Shown piece by piece: positions 17,201 through 25,985 of a stretch of DNA of 38,553 bases (position 1 is its first letter; every line of letters starts with the position of its first letter). A model generated the notes under the pieces. It saw only the letters and a list, made by a program, of their open reading frames with translations. It did no database searches and was not told the DNA's origin. The translations under genes were made by a program, and so were the position numbers. The DNA is from Grimontia indica (lineage in GTDB: Bacteria; Pseudomonadota; Gammaproteobacteria; Enterobacterales; Vibrionaceae): positions 1 to 38,553 of the forward strand of contig NZ_ANFM02000020.1 of NCBI RefSeq assembly GCF_000333895.2, read 5' to 3'.

Positions 17201-17246
17201 GGGAGGATAGACACTTTAACCACTAAGGTGGTGAAGTGTCTGTCCC
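17201..17246. repeat. REP-like hairpin, GGGACAGACACTT core
   Basis: GGGAGGATAGACACTT then an ACCAC (left arm) pairs with GGTGGTGAAGTGTCTGTCCC (right arm), with small bulges and a short AT-rich loop. Neither side has a T-run, so it is not a terminator. The core GTGTCTGTCCC resembles the inverted repeat at 13332-13417. It lies between the hydrolase gene and the AT-rich orphan gene. Confidence 0.55.
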
Positions 17247-17400
17247 AATTAGTTTCCGAACGAATTAGGCACTGCAACCGCGTAATGTCATCAGGGCCAT
17301 GACGTGAGTCAGTGAAAGGCCGAATGTAGAGCGGCAGTCCAAAACCCATCTTCAAAATTCTAGCGGATGTTTGACGAACGGGGGAATCCATGTAGCTTTG

Positions 17401-18549
17401 TTAGTTTGCATTCTCTAAAAGAGATCTTTCTTCTTCTGCAGTAATAGATTTACCAAAATGAATCATAGATGAGCTCAATATTTTATTATCAAGTGTTTTT
17501 GCGAATACTTTACCTTGCAAGCCCCCGAGTTCATAGAATTCAGAAACTAGCTCACTTTCACTCCCTATTTTTTCAATTGATATAAGCTTTACATCTATTG
17601 AACTTCCGCCACTAACTGAAATATGTGGAGAAGGGTCACTGCTATGGAGAAATTCTTCTGTTCTGACCATGTCATCAAACTTCAATGACTCAATTTCACT
17701 GTTACTCTCTGTTTTCATAACAAATGATTTTTCTGCTTGCCCAAAAACTAACTTAGCCGCCATGTAAGGTTTAAATATTATTGGTGACTGCCCCAAATTT
17801 GATATGTTTACTTTCATTGAAATTTTTGCATTTTCGATGATTAATTTTCTCAATTGCTTTACAAGCTTTTCTTCATTGTATATTTCTGCACCTGCAAAAT
17901 TCGAGTAGTATTCATGAAGAAATATTATATTCTTCGCATTGCCTTTAGCTATTGAGAAAGCGATATTTTTTAAGCTTTTTCTCTCTTGCTCTGAAAAATT
18001 ATGATCTCGGTAATTTAGTCCAAAGCGTCCACAATGTACGTTCCACCCTTTGTCATCTTTTAGCTCTTCTACTGGAAAAATATTATCAAGAGATTCAAAG
18101 TCTTCTAGTGAAACAGGTAGTTCTGGAAAGTCCTTTCTTTTTAATGCTCCAATTACGGTTGCATTGACCAGTCGCCCATCAGATATAATGGGTGATCTCA
18201 ACAATTTATTCTTTGCAAATTGTTGAGCTTCTCCATCTACAGTTATCTTCTCTAACCAACTATCTACGATTTCTTTTGTTTTCTGAAGCGCAGCAAGAAC
18301 TTGTGTTGCATCGCGCTCTTTCTTCAGTAAATTATCGAAAGTAACAAAATGATCTAACCCATCAGACCAAACGCACTTGTCTCGGAGCTTGATCATTTCA
18401 TCTGGAATTTCGACAATGTCACCTTCAAACCCTAATGCGGTTACATTCACTAAAGGTTTACTCCTTGACCAGTGTTTTTGCAAACCAACACCAATGACTC
18501 CTGATATTGCGCTAATACCAATCGCAGAAACAGTACTAATCCAATCCAT
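17401..18549 (-). CDS. AT-rich orphan membrane-anchored protein, unknown function
   Basis: A 382-residue protein not recognised. A single N-terminal membrane segment (about residues 5-24, STVSAIGISAISGVIGVGLQ) is followed by a KHWSRSK stop-transfer stretch and a long soluble region. Residues about 60-115 look helical and charged; 235-370 look beta-rich (e.g. KISMKVNISNLGQSPIIFKP), suggesting an immunoglobulin-like fold. GGAGAG precedes the ATG, so it is a normal gene. Its base composition is visibly more A/T-rich than the surrounding genes, with many AAA, ATT and TTT codons. Together with the REP-like hairpin on one side and a gene-poor gap on the other, this suggests recent acquisition. A surface, stress or defence role would be guesswork. 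Confidence 0.75.
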   Translation of the reverse strand: MDWISTVSAIGISAISGVIGVGLQKHWSRSKPLVNVTALGFEGDIVEIPDEMIKLRDKCVWSDGLDHFVTFDNLLKKERDATQVLAALQKTKEIVDSWLEKITVDGEAQQFAKNKLLRSPIISDGRLVNATVIGALKRKDFPELPVSLEDFESLDNIFPVEELKDDKGWNVHCGRFGLNYRDHNFSEQERKSLKNIAFSIAKGNAKNIIFLHEYYSNFAGAEIYNEEKLVKQLRKLIIENAKISMKVNISNLGQSPIIFKPYMAAKLVFGQAEKSFVMKTESNSEIESLKFDDMVRTEEFLHSSDPSPHISVSGGSSIDVKLISIEKIGSESELVSEFYELGGLQGKVFAKTLDNKILSSSMIHFGKSITAEEERSLLENAN

Positions 18550-19057
18550 TTAACTCTCCAGATAAATATAACTTGCAAACTAACAACTTATTAGCCGGCA
18601 TAAAGCGAGTTTAATTCAAAATCATGACGCCTGATTACTCCCCATGTACCTAGCGCATCCGCTATACATTCCAAATAAATCAGCGCGTTAAGAACTTAAG
18701 CTTCTTGTAGTCGGCCAAAATCAGGCTTCCCAGACCAAAACCACTCAAATTTTCACTATCTGCTTCCAACAGACGCTTCACTCAAACAACAGGCTACCGC
18801 CCTCTGCTCCTCGGCAAACAACACGCCATCTCTGTCTAATTTATCCGGCGGAATGTACCACGAAGTGCATAAGTGAAGGCACGACTAAACTCGCAGATAT
18901 CGCGTGATTGATGAGATATTGTTCAAATAAATCAGATAGTTGAAATTTAAGAGGGTTGGGTCAGCATTTCGTTACACTATCCCGGTTCAAAAAATAGGGT
19001 CGCGCCTCAACAATCACTCACATCTATGGAATAATCTCGCCACTCGTTAATGGACTA
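18550..19057. other. 508-base gene-poor region
   Basis: No convincing gene. A 42-codon minus-strand frame (18756-18884) contains a coding-looking stretch, WYIPPDKLDRDGVLFAEEQ, but opens after a stop codon without any start. It could be a remnant of a lost gene. The last 100 bases presumably carry the promoter of the small secreted protein at 19058. Confidence 0.4.
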
Positions 19058-19462
19058 ATGGAACAGATGTTGTTGTTTATGCGCTTTCTCTCCCGCGCCA
19101 TTGCCGCTTTTTTGCTTTTACTACTCACACCAACCGCCTATTCTGTTGAACCACTCGATACTGATGCCATCGATCATGATCAAGGGATGTTTGACCGCCA
19201 ACCGGTGACTGTCAGTGAGCCTATCTGCCGTAACAACCTCCGTACCCAGTTGCTCGCGCAGCAAATCGCGTTCAGTGACAGCGAAAACTCTCCTGAAGAA
19301 CGCCGTCTGGCGGAAGAAAGCATTGATTATGCTCGTGATGTGTTCGCGGAAAGCCAGAGCTACTGCAAGGCCAGTTTCGCCCTCACAGAGTTTCTTGATA
19401 AAGATTTGCTGGAACAGGCACAGGTGCCGAAGTCTGGACAAGTCCAGAGCTTCGACCCCTGA
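19058..19462 (+). CDS. Small secreted or periplasmic protein, unknown function
   Basis: Up to 134 residues. The N-terminus is a signal peptide (RFLSRAIAAFLLLLLTPTAYS), cleaved after about YSV or AYS. The mature part is about 100 residues, acidic and helical, with two Cys (PICRNN and SYCKAS) that could form a disulfide. Three in-frame ATGs (19058, 19067, 19082) are possible starts; no ribosome site is strong. It is convergent with the polyol regulator gene, 9 bases apart. No family recognised. Confidence 0.65.
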   Translation: MEQMLLFMRFLSRAIAAFLLLLLTPTAYSVEPLDTDAIDHDQGMFDRQPVTVSEPICRNNLRTQLLAQQIAFSDSENSPEERRLAEESIDYARDVFAESQSYCKASFALTEFLDKDLLEQAQVPKSGQVQSFDP

Positions 19463-19471
19463 TAGTGACTG

Positions 19472-20350
19472 TTAGAGTATATTCAGCGAGGCGTGTTTCT
19501 TGCGGTAAGCCAGCGGGCTGACGCCTTTAATGCGTCTGAACTGACGGCTGAAATTCGCTAGATTGTGGAAGCCCACGGTTTGGCTGATGTCTGCAATGGT
19601 GTCGTCGGTATCACTCAGTAACACGCAGGCGCGCTGAATCCGCACCCGGTTGACGAAGTCAGTGAAGCGGTGTCCTGATGACTGATGGAAGAAACGCGAG
19701 AAGTAGGACTCTGTCATTCCCAGTCTGTCCGCCATGGTTTTCAGCCGGATAGGTTGCTGGTAGTTCGCCATCACATAGTCGACAACATCATTGATACGGG
19801 TTTGCAGTGTGCCGGCATCTTTCACTTCAGACGCGGGCAAGCTTGAGAGAATGCGGGTATTTCGCTGGCTCAGGTAATCCAGAAACGCGAGAAAATTCAC
19901 CAAGCGGGTGACACCCGAACTTTCCCTGACCTTCACAAAAAACTCGACGGCTTTTTCAAAGGGCACGTTGAGAAATTCCAACCCCATTTTGGCTTGTTCT
20001 AACACCGGGGCGAGCTGCGCCAGCTCTGGAAATGACTTGGTTGCCTTATCAAACAAGTCCGGTTCGAACACGATGACCATATCGCGCAGCTGATGGCTTT
20101 CACCGGGTGCTAAATTGCTCTCCCAGTTGTGCGGAAGCCAGGGACCAACCAGTGTCAGTTGACCGGGAGAAAAGGGGCCAAGGTAATTGCCAATCATGGC
20201 CTTGCCGTTGGTTTTCACAATCAGATGCAGTTCATACTGCTCATGAACATGCCAATGGATACAGGAAGCGGGCACGCCATGTTCTTTGTAGAAGATGGAC
20301 TGCTCGTCGATTTGTATAAATTCCCAAACGGGATCCTTGGCTGCAGACAT
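19472..20350 (-). CDS. mtlR: AraC-family regulator of the polyol operon (MtlR-type)
   Basis: A 292-residue regulator. The N-terminal half is a cupin-like sensor domain (HWHVHEQYELHLIVKTNG, FSPGQLTLVGPWLPHNWES). The C-terminal 100 residues are the AraC double HTH: IRLKTMADRLGMTESYFSRFFHQ and IADISQTVGFHNLANFSRQFRRIKG, then SPLAYRK. The pattern matches Pseudomonas MtlR, the activator of the ABC mannitol operon. AGGTGA precedes the ATG. It is the last gene of the operon, 7 bases after the kinase stop, so it would activate its own transcription. Gene name by analogy. Confidence 0.88.
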   Translation of the reverse strand: MSAAKDPVWEFIQIDEQSIFYKEHGVPASCIHWHVHEQYELHLIVKTNGKAMIGNYLGPFSPGQLTLVGPWLPHNWESNLAPGESHQLRDMVIVFEPDLFDKATKSFPELAQLAPVLEQAKMGLEFLNVPFEKAVEFFVKVRESSGVTRLVNFLAFLDYLSQRNTRILSSLPASEVKDAGTLQTRINDVVDYVMANYQQPIRLKTMADRLGMTESYFSRFFHQSSGHRFTDFVNRVRIQRACVLLSDTDDTIADISQTVGFHNLANFSRQFRRIKGVSPLAYRKKHASLNIL

Positions 20351-20357
20351 AACTCAC

Positions 20358-21836
20358 CTAATTCTTATCGCGTGGGCCCATGGTTGGCTCAAGCTGCTGG
20401 TAATAGTGAATAAATCGTTGATAGTTTTCCCGATGATACGCCTGACGGCTTGCGTTGGGTTGAAACGTTGCCGAGACAACAGGCGCGGTGCAGACCTCTT
20501 CAAGTGTGCCGCCTTTTACTGAAAGCATCGCTAACCTTGCCGCGCCGAGCGCAGGGCCGGTTTCGCCGCCAACATATTGGTTAATCGGCACTTCAAGCAC
20601 ATCCGCCACCATTTGTAGCCAGTATTGGCTGCGCGCACCGCCGCCAATGGCACCCAATGCGTGAAATGGCAATCCATTGTCAGACAGGGCGAGTAAACAA
20701 TCCCGCAAGCTGTAGGCGATGCCTTCAAGAATGGCTTGTGTCATGTGGTGCCGTTCTGTGGTGGAGGTAATGCCCTGAAAGCTGCCTGTCGCAAAGGGGT
20801 TGTTATGTGGTGTGCGCTCTCCACTCAGGTAGGGCAGGAACATTTCTGAGCCGTTACCCGTGCCATGTTGTTCGGCTTCTTCTAGCAGTGTGGGTACTGG
20901 CTGGCCGCTAATGGTTGAAAACCACGCCAGCGGACTGGCGCCATTGAGTAGACAGGCCATTTGATACCAGCGATCTGGGATCGCGTGGGCAAAGGCATGA
21001 ACCAGTTTTTGTGGGTTGGTGACATAGCGCTCTTTGGCGACGAAGATTTGCCCGGAGGTCCCGAGCGAGACAAAGGCATCGCCTTCGTTAATCGCACCAA
21101 TGCCGATGCCTCCGACGGCGGCATCACCGCCACCGCCACACACAGGCGTGTCGACGGGAAGTCCAATCTCTAGCGCGGTTTCTGACGTTAACGTGCCGCT
21201 GATGTCGTTGCCTTCGATGAGTTTTGGCATGTGTGCTGTCGACATGCCGCTGGCGGCGAGGACGTTCTCATCCCAATTTCTGATCTGTTCGTTGAGCCAC
21301 AGTGTGCCAGCCGCATCGCTCACATCGGTGCAGAGTTCCCCCGTGAGTTTCAGGCGCACGTAATCTTTCGGCAGAATCACCTTGTGGATCTTGCTGAAAG
21401 TCTCCGGTTCGAACTGCTTTAACCAAAGGAGTTTCGGTGCAGTGAACCCCGGCATGGCTGGCACGCCAGAGCTTTCACCCAAATGCGGAAGCTGCTCGTT
21501 GAGGGTGTCACACTCTTTGAAAGCCCGCCCGTCGTTCCACAAAATGGCAGGGCGCACGGGTTGGTTCTTTTCATCTAAGCACACAGCGCCATGCATTTGG
21601 CCGGAAAGCCCAATCGCTGCAACTGCACTCCAGGCATAGGATTGTCGGGCGCGTATTTTGGCAATGGCGGCGCGGGTGCCGTTCCACCAGATCTCCGGAT
21701 CCTGCTCGCGCCAGAGTGGATGAGGCGAGTCAAAGCCATAAGATTCTGACTGGGAGTCGAGCACGTCGCCGTTTTCCCCCATCAGGATGACTTTGACGGC
21801 GGAGGTGCCAATATCAATGCCAAGGTATGTGGCCAT
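20358..21836 (-). CDS. xylB: Xylulokinase (FGGY-family, operon-associated mtlY type)
   Basis: A 492-residue FGGY carbohydrate kinase, the normal length for XylB. Features are the phosphate-1 loop YLGIDIGTSAVKVIL, the sugar-contact region GLSGQMHGAVCLDE, AILWNDGRA, the C-lobe ATP region GEGDAFVSLGTSGQI-like stretch, and GAIGGGARSQYWLQMVADV. It phosphorylates D-xylulose, the product of D-arabinitol oxidation by the dehydrogenase encoded in the same operon. Start is 4 bases after the SDR stop. A fructokinase, needed for mannitol-derived fructose, is absent from the window. Confidence 0.9.
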   Translation of the reverse strand: MATYLGIDIGTSAVKVILMGENGDVLDSQSESYGFDSPHPLWREQDPEIWWNGTRAAIAKIRARQSYAWSAVAAIGLSGQMHGAVCLDEKNQPVRPAILWNDGRAFKECDTLNEQLPHLGESSGVPAMPGFTAPKLLWLKQFEPETFSKIHKVILPKDYVRLKLTGELCTDVSDAAGTLWLNEQIRNWDENVLAASGMSTAHMPKLIEGNDISGTLTSETALEIGLPVDTPVCGGGGDAAVGGIGIGAINEGDAFVSLGTSGQIFVAKERYVTNPQKLVHAFAHAIPDRWYQMACLLNGASPLAWFSTISGQPVPTLLEEAEQHGTGNGSEMFLPYLSGERTPHNNPFATGSFQGITSTTERHHMTQAILEGIAYSLRDCLLALSDNGLPFHALGAIGGGARSQYWLQMVADVLEVPINQYVGGETGPALGAARLAMLSVKGGTLEEVCTAPVVSATFQPNASRQAYHRENYQRFIHYYQQLEPTMGPRDKN

Positions 21837-21840
21837 AGGC

Positions 21841-22650
21841 TTAGCTCATCACGTTGCCGCCATCGACATTGTAAGTCTGGGCGGTGATGTAATCAGAAAG
21901 GGAAGAGGCCAGAAACAGCGCGGTACCAGCGATATCATTCGGCACGCCCATGCGCCCCAGAGGTACATCTTCGCCCACCTGTTTTTTCTTCTCGCCGGGT
22001 TGGCGGTTTTCGTATTTGGCGAACAGGGCATCAACGTGATCCCACATTGGGGTATCGACCACGCCGGGAGAAATCCCGTTCACGGTAATGCCATGTTCTG
22101 CCAGCGCAAGGGCGGCAGATTGGGTGTAGCTGATCACAGCGGCTTTTGTGGCGCAGTAATGGGCGACAAGCGCTTCGCCGCGACGACCGGCCTGTGATGC
22201 CATGTTGATGATCTTGCCGCCATTGCCTGCTTCTACCATGGCTTTGGCGACATCTTGCATCAGAAAAAACATGCCTTTGACGTTCACATTGAACAGCCTG
22301 TCGTACTGCTCTTCCGTGGCCTCCAACAAGGGCCCCATATCAAAAATTGCGGCGTTGTTGAACAGCACATCAATGGCGCCAAACTGCGAAATAGTGGAGG
22401 TGACAAGGTGATGCCGCGCATCGGCATCTGTCACATTGCAGTGATGATAAGCGACGTTTTCTCCAAACTGACTTTGTAACGCTGCGACGCCCGGTGAAGG
22501 GTCGAGCGGTATGTCAGCAATCACGCATTTTGCACCGCTGGCGAGGTAGGCATAAGCCACGGCCAGCCCGATGCCGCCATTGGCACCGGTCAGCAGGGCA
22601 ACCTTTCCTTCAAGTAGCGGTGCACCATTTTGTTGGAGTGATAGTGTCAT
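21841..22650 (-). CDS. SDR polyol dehydrogenase (sorbitol/galactitol dehydrogenase type)
   Basis: A 269-residue classical SDR. The cofactor loop is TGANGGIGLAVA, with Asp/Ile (VIADIP) after strand 2 suggesting NAD preference. Next come FNNAA, the catalytic Ser in INMASQAG and the YCATK Tyr/Lys pair, then SPGVVDTPMWDHVD and the QTYNVDGG end. It resembles Rhodobacter SmoS-type sorbitol dehydrogenase in both sequence style and operon position. The ATG overlaps the upstream dehydrogenase stop by the classic ATGA. Probable role: oxidise sorbitol or another hexitol to a ketose. Exact polyol uncertain. Confidence 0.85.
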   Translation of the reverse strand: MTLSLQQNGAPLLEGKVALLTGANGGIGLAVAYAYLASGAKCVIADIPLDPSPGVAALQSQFGENVAYHHCNVTDADARHHLVTSTISQFGAIDVLFNNAAIFDMGPLLEATEEQYDRLFNVNVKGMFFLMQDVAKAMVEAGNGGKIINMASQAGRRGEALVAHYCATKAAVISYTQSAALALAEHGITVNGISPGVVDTPMWDHVDALFAKYENRQPGEKKKQVGEDVPLGRMGVPNDIAGTALFLASSLSDYITAQTYNVDGGNVMS

Positions 22651-24047
22651 GGGTAGCGCTCCTGATAGCCATCAAGCGTTTGTTTGATTTGCTCTTCGAG
22701 CTGTTCGCCAAAGAACGGAAAGCGTTTGTTGAGTCCTTGCCAGATATCGGGATCGGCGAGGAACGCTTTAATCGGCTCGGGCGATTGCATCCACTTTTCT
22801 GCAATGTGGAGATAAGGATCTTTATAGTTGAACTGGAGCTTGCCGTTTAAATACAAAGCGAGAAAACAATACCAGTGGCTAACTAAGGTCATCGCCGCGT
22901 TTGGCACGTATCCGCGCTCAAGGTTAAATTTGATGGTGGGCAGAATAAATTGCGGAAACTTGCTGATACTGTCCATCGCAATACGCTCGATGGAATCGGC
23001 GATGAAGGTATTACTGAACCGCAATACAATGACTTGGCGATAATTTTCCAAATCAAAAGGGTGTTCATAAATGGTCGGGATGACTTCGTTTTGGTGGTAT
23101 TGCTTGAGCAACGCGTTGAGCTCGTCATCACGGATGTTTTCGTCGTAGGTTTGATAGCCGCGCAAGGCACCAATGTAAGACAGCCCGAAGTGTCCGCCAT
23201 TGAGGATGCGGATTTTGGTTTCTTCGAACGCCTGCACTTTGTCGGTAAAGGTGACGCCGACTTGTTCAAGCGGGGGAAAGTCTGTCGCGAACTTGGTTTC
23301 AATCACCCATTGCTCGAAATCTTCGCCCATGATGGGGCAGAGGTCTTTTTTGCCTACCTCACGCTCGACGTCTTCTGCCAAGTTTTTCGGAGGAACGGGC
23401 GTAATTCTGTCGACCATCGAACAAGGAAAAGTGACGTTGTCACTTATCCATTGGGTTAACTCGTCTAACGCAGCGGCTTCAACAAACTGACCGAATGCGT
23501 GTTTCAGTCGGTGGCCGTTGTCCCGCAGGTTGTCACAGGTTGCCACGGTGATTGCGCCATTCGCCATTTTCTGGCGCACAAGCAGCGTCAGCGTTAAATA
23601 GCCAAACAGGGTTTTCGGTTGGCCACTGCCTGATTTCACCACCTCAATATCCTGCACGATCTCGGGGTGGGCGAGGTTGAGATCATCTGACTCTGTCAGG
23701 TAATAGCCACCTTCTGTCACTGTGATGGTAATGGCTTTGACCTTGTCATCATCAAAGATGGTCTGGATCACCGAAGGGTTGGAGGAAGCATCCTCCACCC
23801 GGTCGATACTGGTGATTTCGATGTAGTCGGCGTAGCCATCCGGACCGATGCGCTTGAAGTGAAAGCGCCCATTCTGTTTGCGCAGGGCATCAGGAACAGC
23901 GCGGGTTTCCTCCCGAAGATTCACATCGGTGTAGTACCAACGCTCCTCTTCCGGGAGCTGTTGGTTCAGTAAGTGCAGATAATACGCCTGATGTCCGCGA
24001 TGAAACGCTCCGATCCCAAAGTGGACAAGGCGGTTATGCTCAGACAT
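22647..24047 (-). CDS. mtlD: Mannitol/D-arabinitol 2-dehydrogenase (long-chain polyol DH)
   Basis: About 466 residues. The N-terminal Rossmann part starts HFGIGAFHRGHQAYYLHLL; the family's NGGH active-site motif is in KIRILNGGHFGLSYIG. The C-terminal helical domain is intact. This is the cytosolic NAD-dependent PSLDR enzyme of ABC mannitol operons (MtlD of Pseudomonas), turning mannitol to fructose and arabinitol to xylulose; it is not the mannitol-1-phosphate dehydrogenase of PTS systems. The frame is open to 24062, but GGAGAGG lies before the ATG at 24047. It overlaps the ATPase stop by 8 bases. Confidence 0.92.
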   Translation of the reverse strand: MSEHNRLVHFGIGAFHRGHQAYYLHLLNQQLPEEERWYYTDVNLREETRAVPDALRKQNGRFHFKRIGPDGYADYIEITSIDRVEDASSNPSVIQTIFDDDKVKAITITVTEGGYYLTESDDLNLAHPEIVQDIEVVKSGSGQPKTLFGYLTLTLLVRQKMANGAITVATCDNLRDNGHRLKHAFGQFVEAAALDELTQWISDNVTFPCSMVDRITPVPPKNLAEDVEREVGKKDLCPIMGEDFEQWVIETKFATDFPPLEQVGVTFTDKVQAFEETKIRILNGGHFGLSYIGALRGYQTYDENIRDDELNALLKQYHQNEVIPTIYEHPFDLENYRQVIVLRFSNTFIADSIERIAMDSISKFPQFILPTIKFNLERGYVPNAAMTLVSHWYCFLALYLNGKLQFNYKDPYLHIAEKWMQSPEPIKAFLADPDIWQGLNKRFPFFGEQLEEQIKQTLDGYQERYP

Positions 24048-25146
24048 GGCTGACCTCTCCATAGATGTTCACGGCATTTTCATTGGCATCAAACAGGTAC
24101 ACGCGAGACGGATCCAGCTTCACACCAATGGCGTCGCGGAGTTTTGGGGTATATTTCGGATCAGCACGTACGACGACGGTTTCGCCGCTCAATGTGCGGA
24201 CATAGGTCAGGGTTTCTGAACCCAATTGTTCGATCACTTCCACATCGCCTTTCAAATCGCCTTCTTCCGGAGAGCAGAAGGTGAGGGATTCGGGCCGGAA
24301 ACCAATGGCTTTGGCATCCGCGGCGCTGGCTTCGAACGCGTCAGGATTGAGTTGGATGTGGGCGTCACCATTGAAGTTGACGTTCAGCGCATCATTGCTG
24401 TTGATTGCGGTATCCACTGGCAGCACATTCATTTTTGGTGTGCCGATGAAGGTCGCAACAAACTGGTTAGCAGGCTGGTGGTAGAGCTCCAGCGGTGTGC
24501 CGATTTGCGCCACTTCGCCCTGAGCCATGATCACCACTTTGTCTGCCAACGTCATGGCCTCAATTTGGTCGTGGGTCACGTAGATCATGGTTGCGCCGAG
24601 TTCCTGATGGAGGCGGGAAAGCTCGATACGCATTTCGACCCGCAGTGCCGCATCCAGGTTAGAGAGCGGTTCATCAAACAGGAAGACTTTCGGGTTTCGC
24701 ACAATGGCGCGACCAATGGCCACACGTTGGCGTTGACCACCGGAAAGGGCTTTGGGCTTTCTGTCCAGCAGGGCATCCAGCTTTAGCGCTTTAGATACCT
24801 TGGCAACTTTTTCCTGAATTTCAGTTTCCGGGCGTTTTGCCAGTTTTAGCGCGAAGGACATATTGTCTTTCACTGACATGTGCGGATAGAGCGCGTAGCT
24901 CTGGAACACCATGGCCACATCACGTTTGGACGGGTGGGTTTCGATGATCGATTGACCGTCTAGCTGGATGTCGCCGTCGGAGGCGTTTTCCAACCCGGCG
25001 ATGGTGCGCAGCAAGGTGGATTTACCACAGCCTGATGGCCCAACGAAGACGACGAACTCGCCTTTTTGAATTTCAAAATCAATGTCTTTGAGCGCCAGCG
25101 CGTCGCCGTATTTTTTATATAGATGATTGACTTGTAAGTAGCTCAT
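24040..25146 (-). CDS. mtlK: ABC transporter ATP-binding protein (MalK/UgpC-type, MtlK)
   Basis: About 368 residues. Walker A GPSGCGKST, Q-loop MVFQSYALYPHMS, signature LSGGQRQRVAIG, Walker B VFLFDEPLSNLDA and the H-loop YVTHDQIEA are all intact. A C-terminal MalK-type TOBE regulatory part follows (about residues 240-368). It drives polyol uptake with the two permeases. The frame is open to 25254 upstream, but the conserved start MSYLQVNHLYKK at 25146 overlaps the permease stop by ATGA, which decides the start. Confidence 0.95.
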   Translation of the reverse strand: MSYLQVNHLYKKYGDALALKDIDFEIQKGEFVVFVGPSGCGKSTLLRTIAGLENASDGDIQLDGQSIIETHPSKRDVAMVFQSYALYPHMSVKDNMSFALKLAKRPETEIQEKVAKVSKALKLDALLDRKPKALSGGQRQRVAIGRAIVRNPKVFLFDEPLSNLDAALRVEMRIELSRLHQELGATMIYVTHDQIEAMTLADKVVIMAQGEVAQIGTPLELYHQPANQFVATFIGTPKMNVLPVDTAINSNDALNVNFNGDAHIQLNPDAFEASAADAKAIGFRPESLTFCSPEEGDLKGDVEVIEQLGSETLTYVRTLSGETVVVRADPKYTPKLRDAIGVKLDPSRVYLFDANENAVNIYGEVSHV

Positions 25147-25976
25147 TTTACAGCCCCGAAGGTTAATCCCTGAACCAGTTGTTTCTGACAGAACCAACCG
25201 AGAATGACGATAGGCGCACAGGCCAAAGTAGAAGCCGCAGAAAGCTTCGCCCAAAACAGCCCTTCCGGACTGGAGTAAGTGGAAATCATGGTGGCGAGTG
25301 TGCCCGCATTGGCCGAGGTCAGGTTGATTGACCAGAAGGCTTCATTCCAGCTCAACACAATGGAAAGCAGCGCGGTTGACGCAATGCCACCCAGAGACAG
25401 CGGCAGCAACACGTGGCGGATTTCACCGAGTGTGTCTGCGCCATCCAGCCGAACGGCTTCAAGGATGTCTCTTGGAATATCTTTGAAGTAGGAGAACAGC
25501 ATCCAGACCACGATAGGCAAGTTGATCAGTGTGTAGATGATCGTAAGCGCCAAGGTGGTATCGAGCAGCCCGGTTTTCTGGCACAGAATGTAAATCGGCA
25601 CCAATACGCCCACGGCGGGCAGCATCTTGGTGGAAAGCATCCACAGCAACATATCCTTGGTGTGCTTCTTGGGATAGAAGGCCATGGAATACGCCGCAGG
25701 AATGGCAATGATCAGTGCCAGAATGGTTGAGCCAAATGCGGTGATCACTGAGTTAATCGCGAATTTCAGGTAGTCACTTCGCTCTTGAACCAAACCGAAG
25801 TTTTCTATTGTCGGTTCAAAGATAAACGAGGGTGGTACTTCAATCGCTTGCTGTTCGGTTTTAAACGCGGTGATCAGCATCATCAGGATTGGGAAGAACA
25901 CCAGTAGCGCCAATGCCCAGCAAATGATAGGACGCAGCCAGCCAGTTTGGTCGATTAGTGAAACATGTTTAGCCAT
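25143..25976 (-). CDS. mtlG: ABC polyol transporter permease (MtlG-type)
   Basis: A 277-residue MalG-type permease with six membrane segments. The first is WALALLVFFPILMMLITAF. The EAA loop, EAVRLDGADTLGEIRHVLLP, which docks on the ATPase, is at about residues 185-205. GGGGG 5-9 bases before the ATG overlaps the preceding gene's stop region. Second permease of the operon. Confidence 0.93.
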   Translation of the reverse strand: MAKHVSLIDQTGWLRPIICWALALLVFFPILMMLITAFKTEQQAIEVPPSFIFEPTIENFGLVQERSDYLKFAINSVITAFGSTILALIIAIPAAYSMAFYPKKHTKDMLLWMLSTKMLPAVGVLVPIYILCQKTGLLDTTLALTIIYTLINLPIVVWMLFSYFKDIPRDILEAVRLDGADTLGEIRHVLLPLSLGGIASTALLSIVLSWNEAFWSINLTSANAGTLATMISTYSSPEGLFWAKLSAASTLACAPIVILGWFCQKQLVQGLTFGAVK

Positions 25977-25985
25977 AACGCCCCC

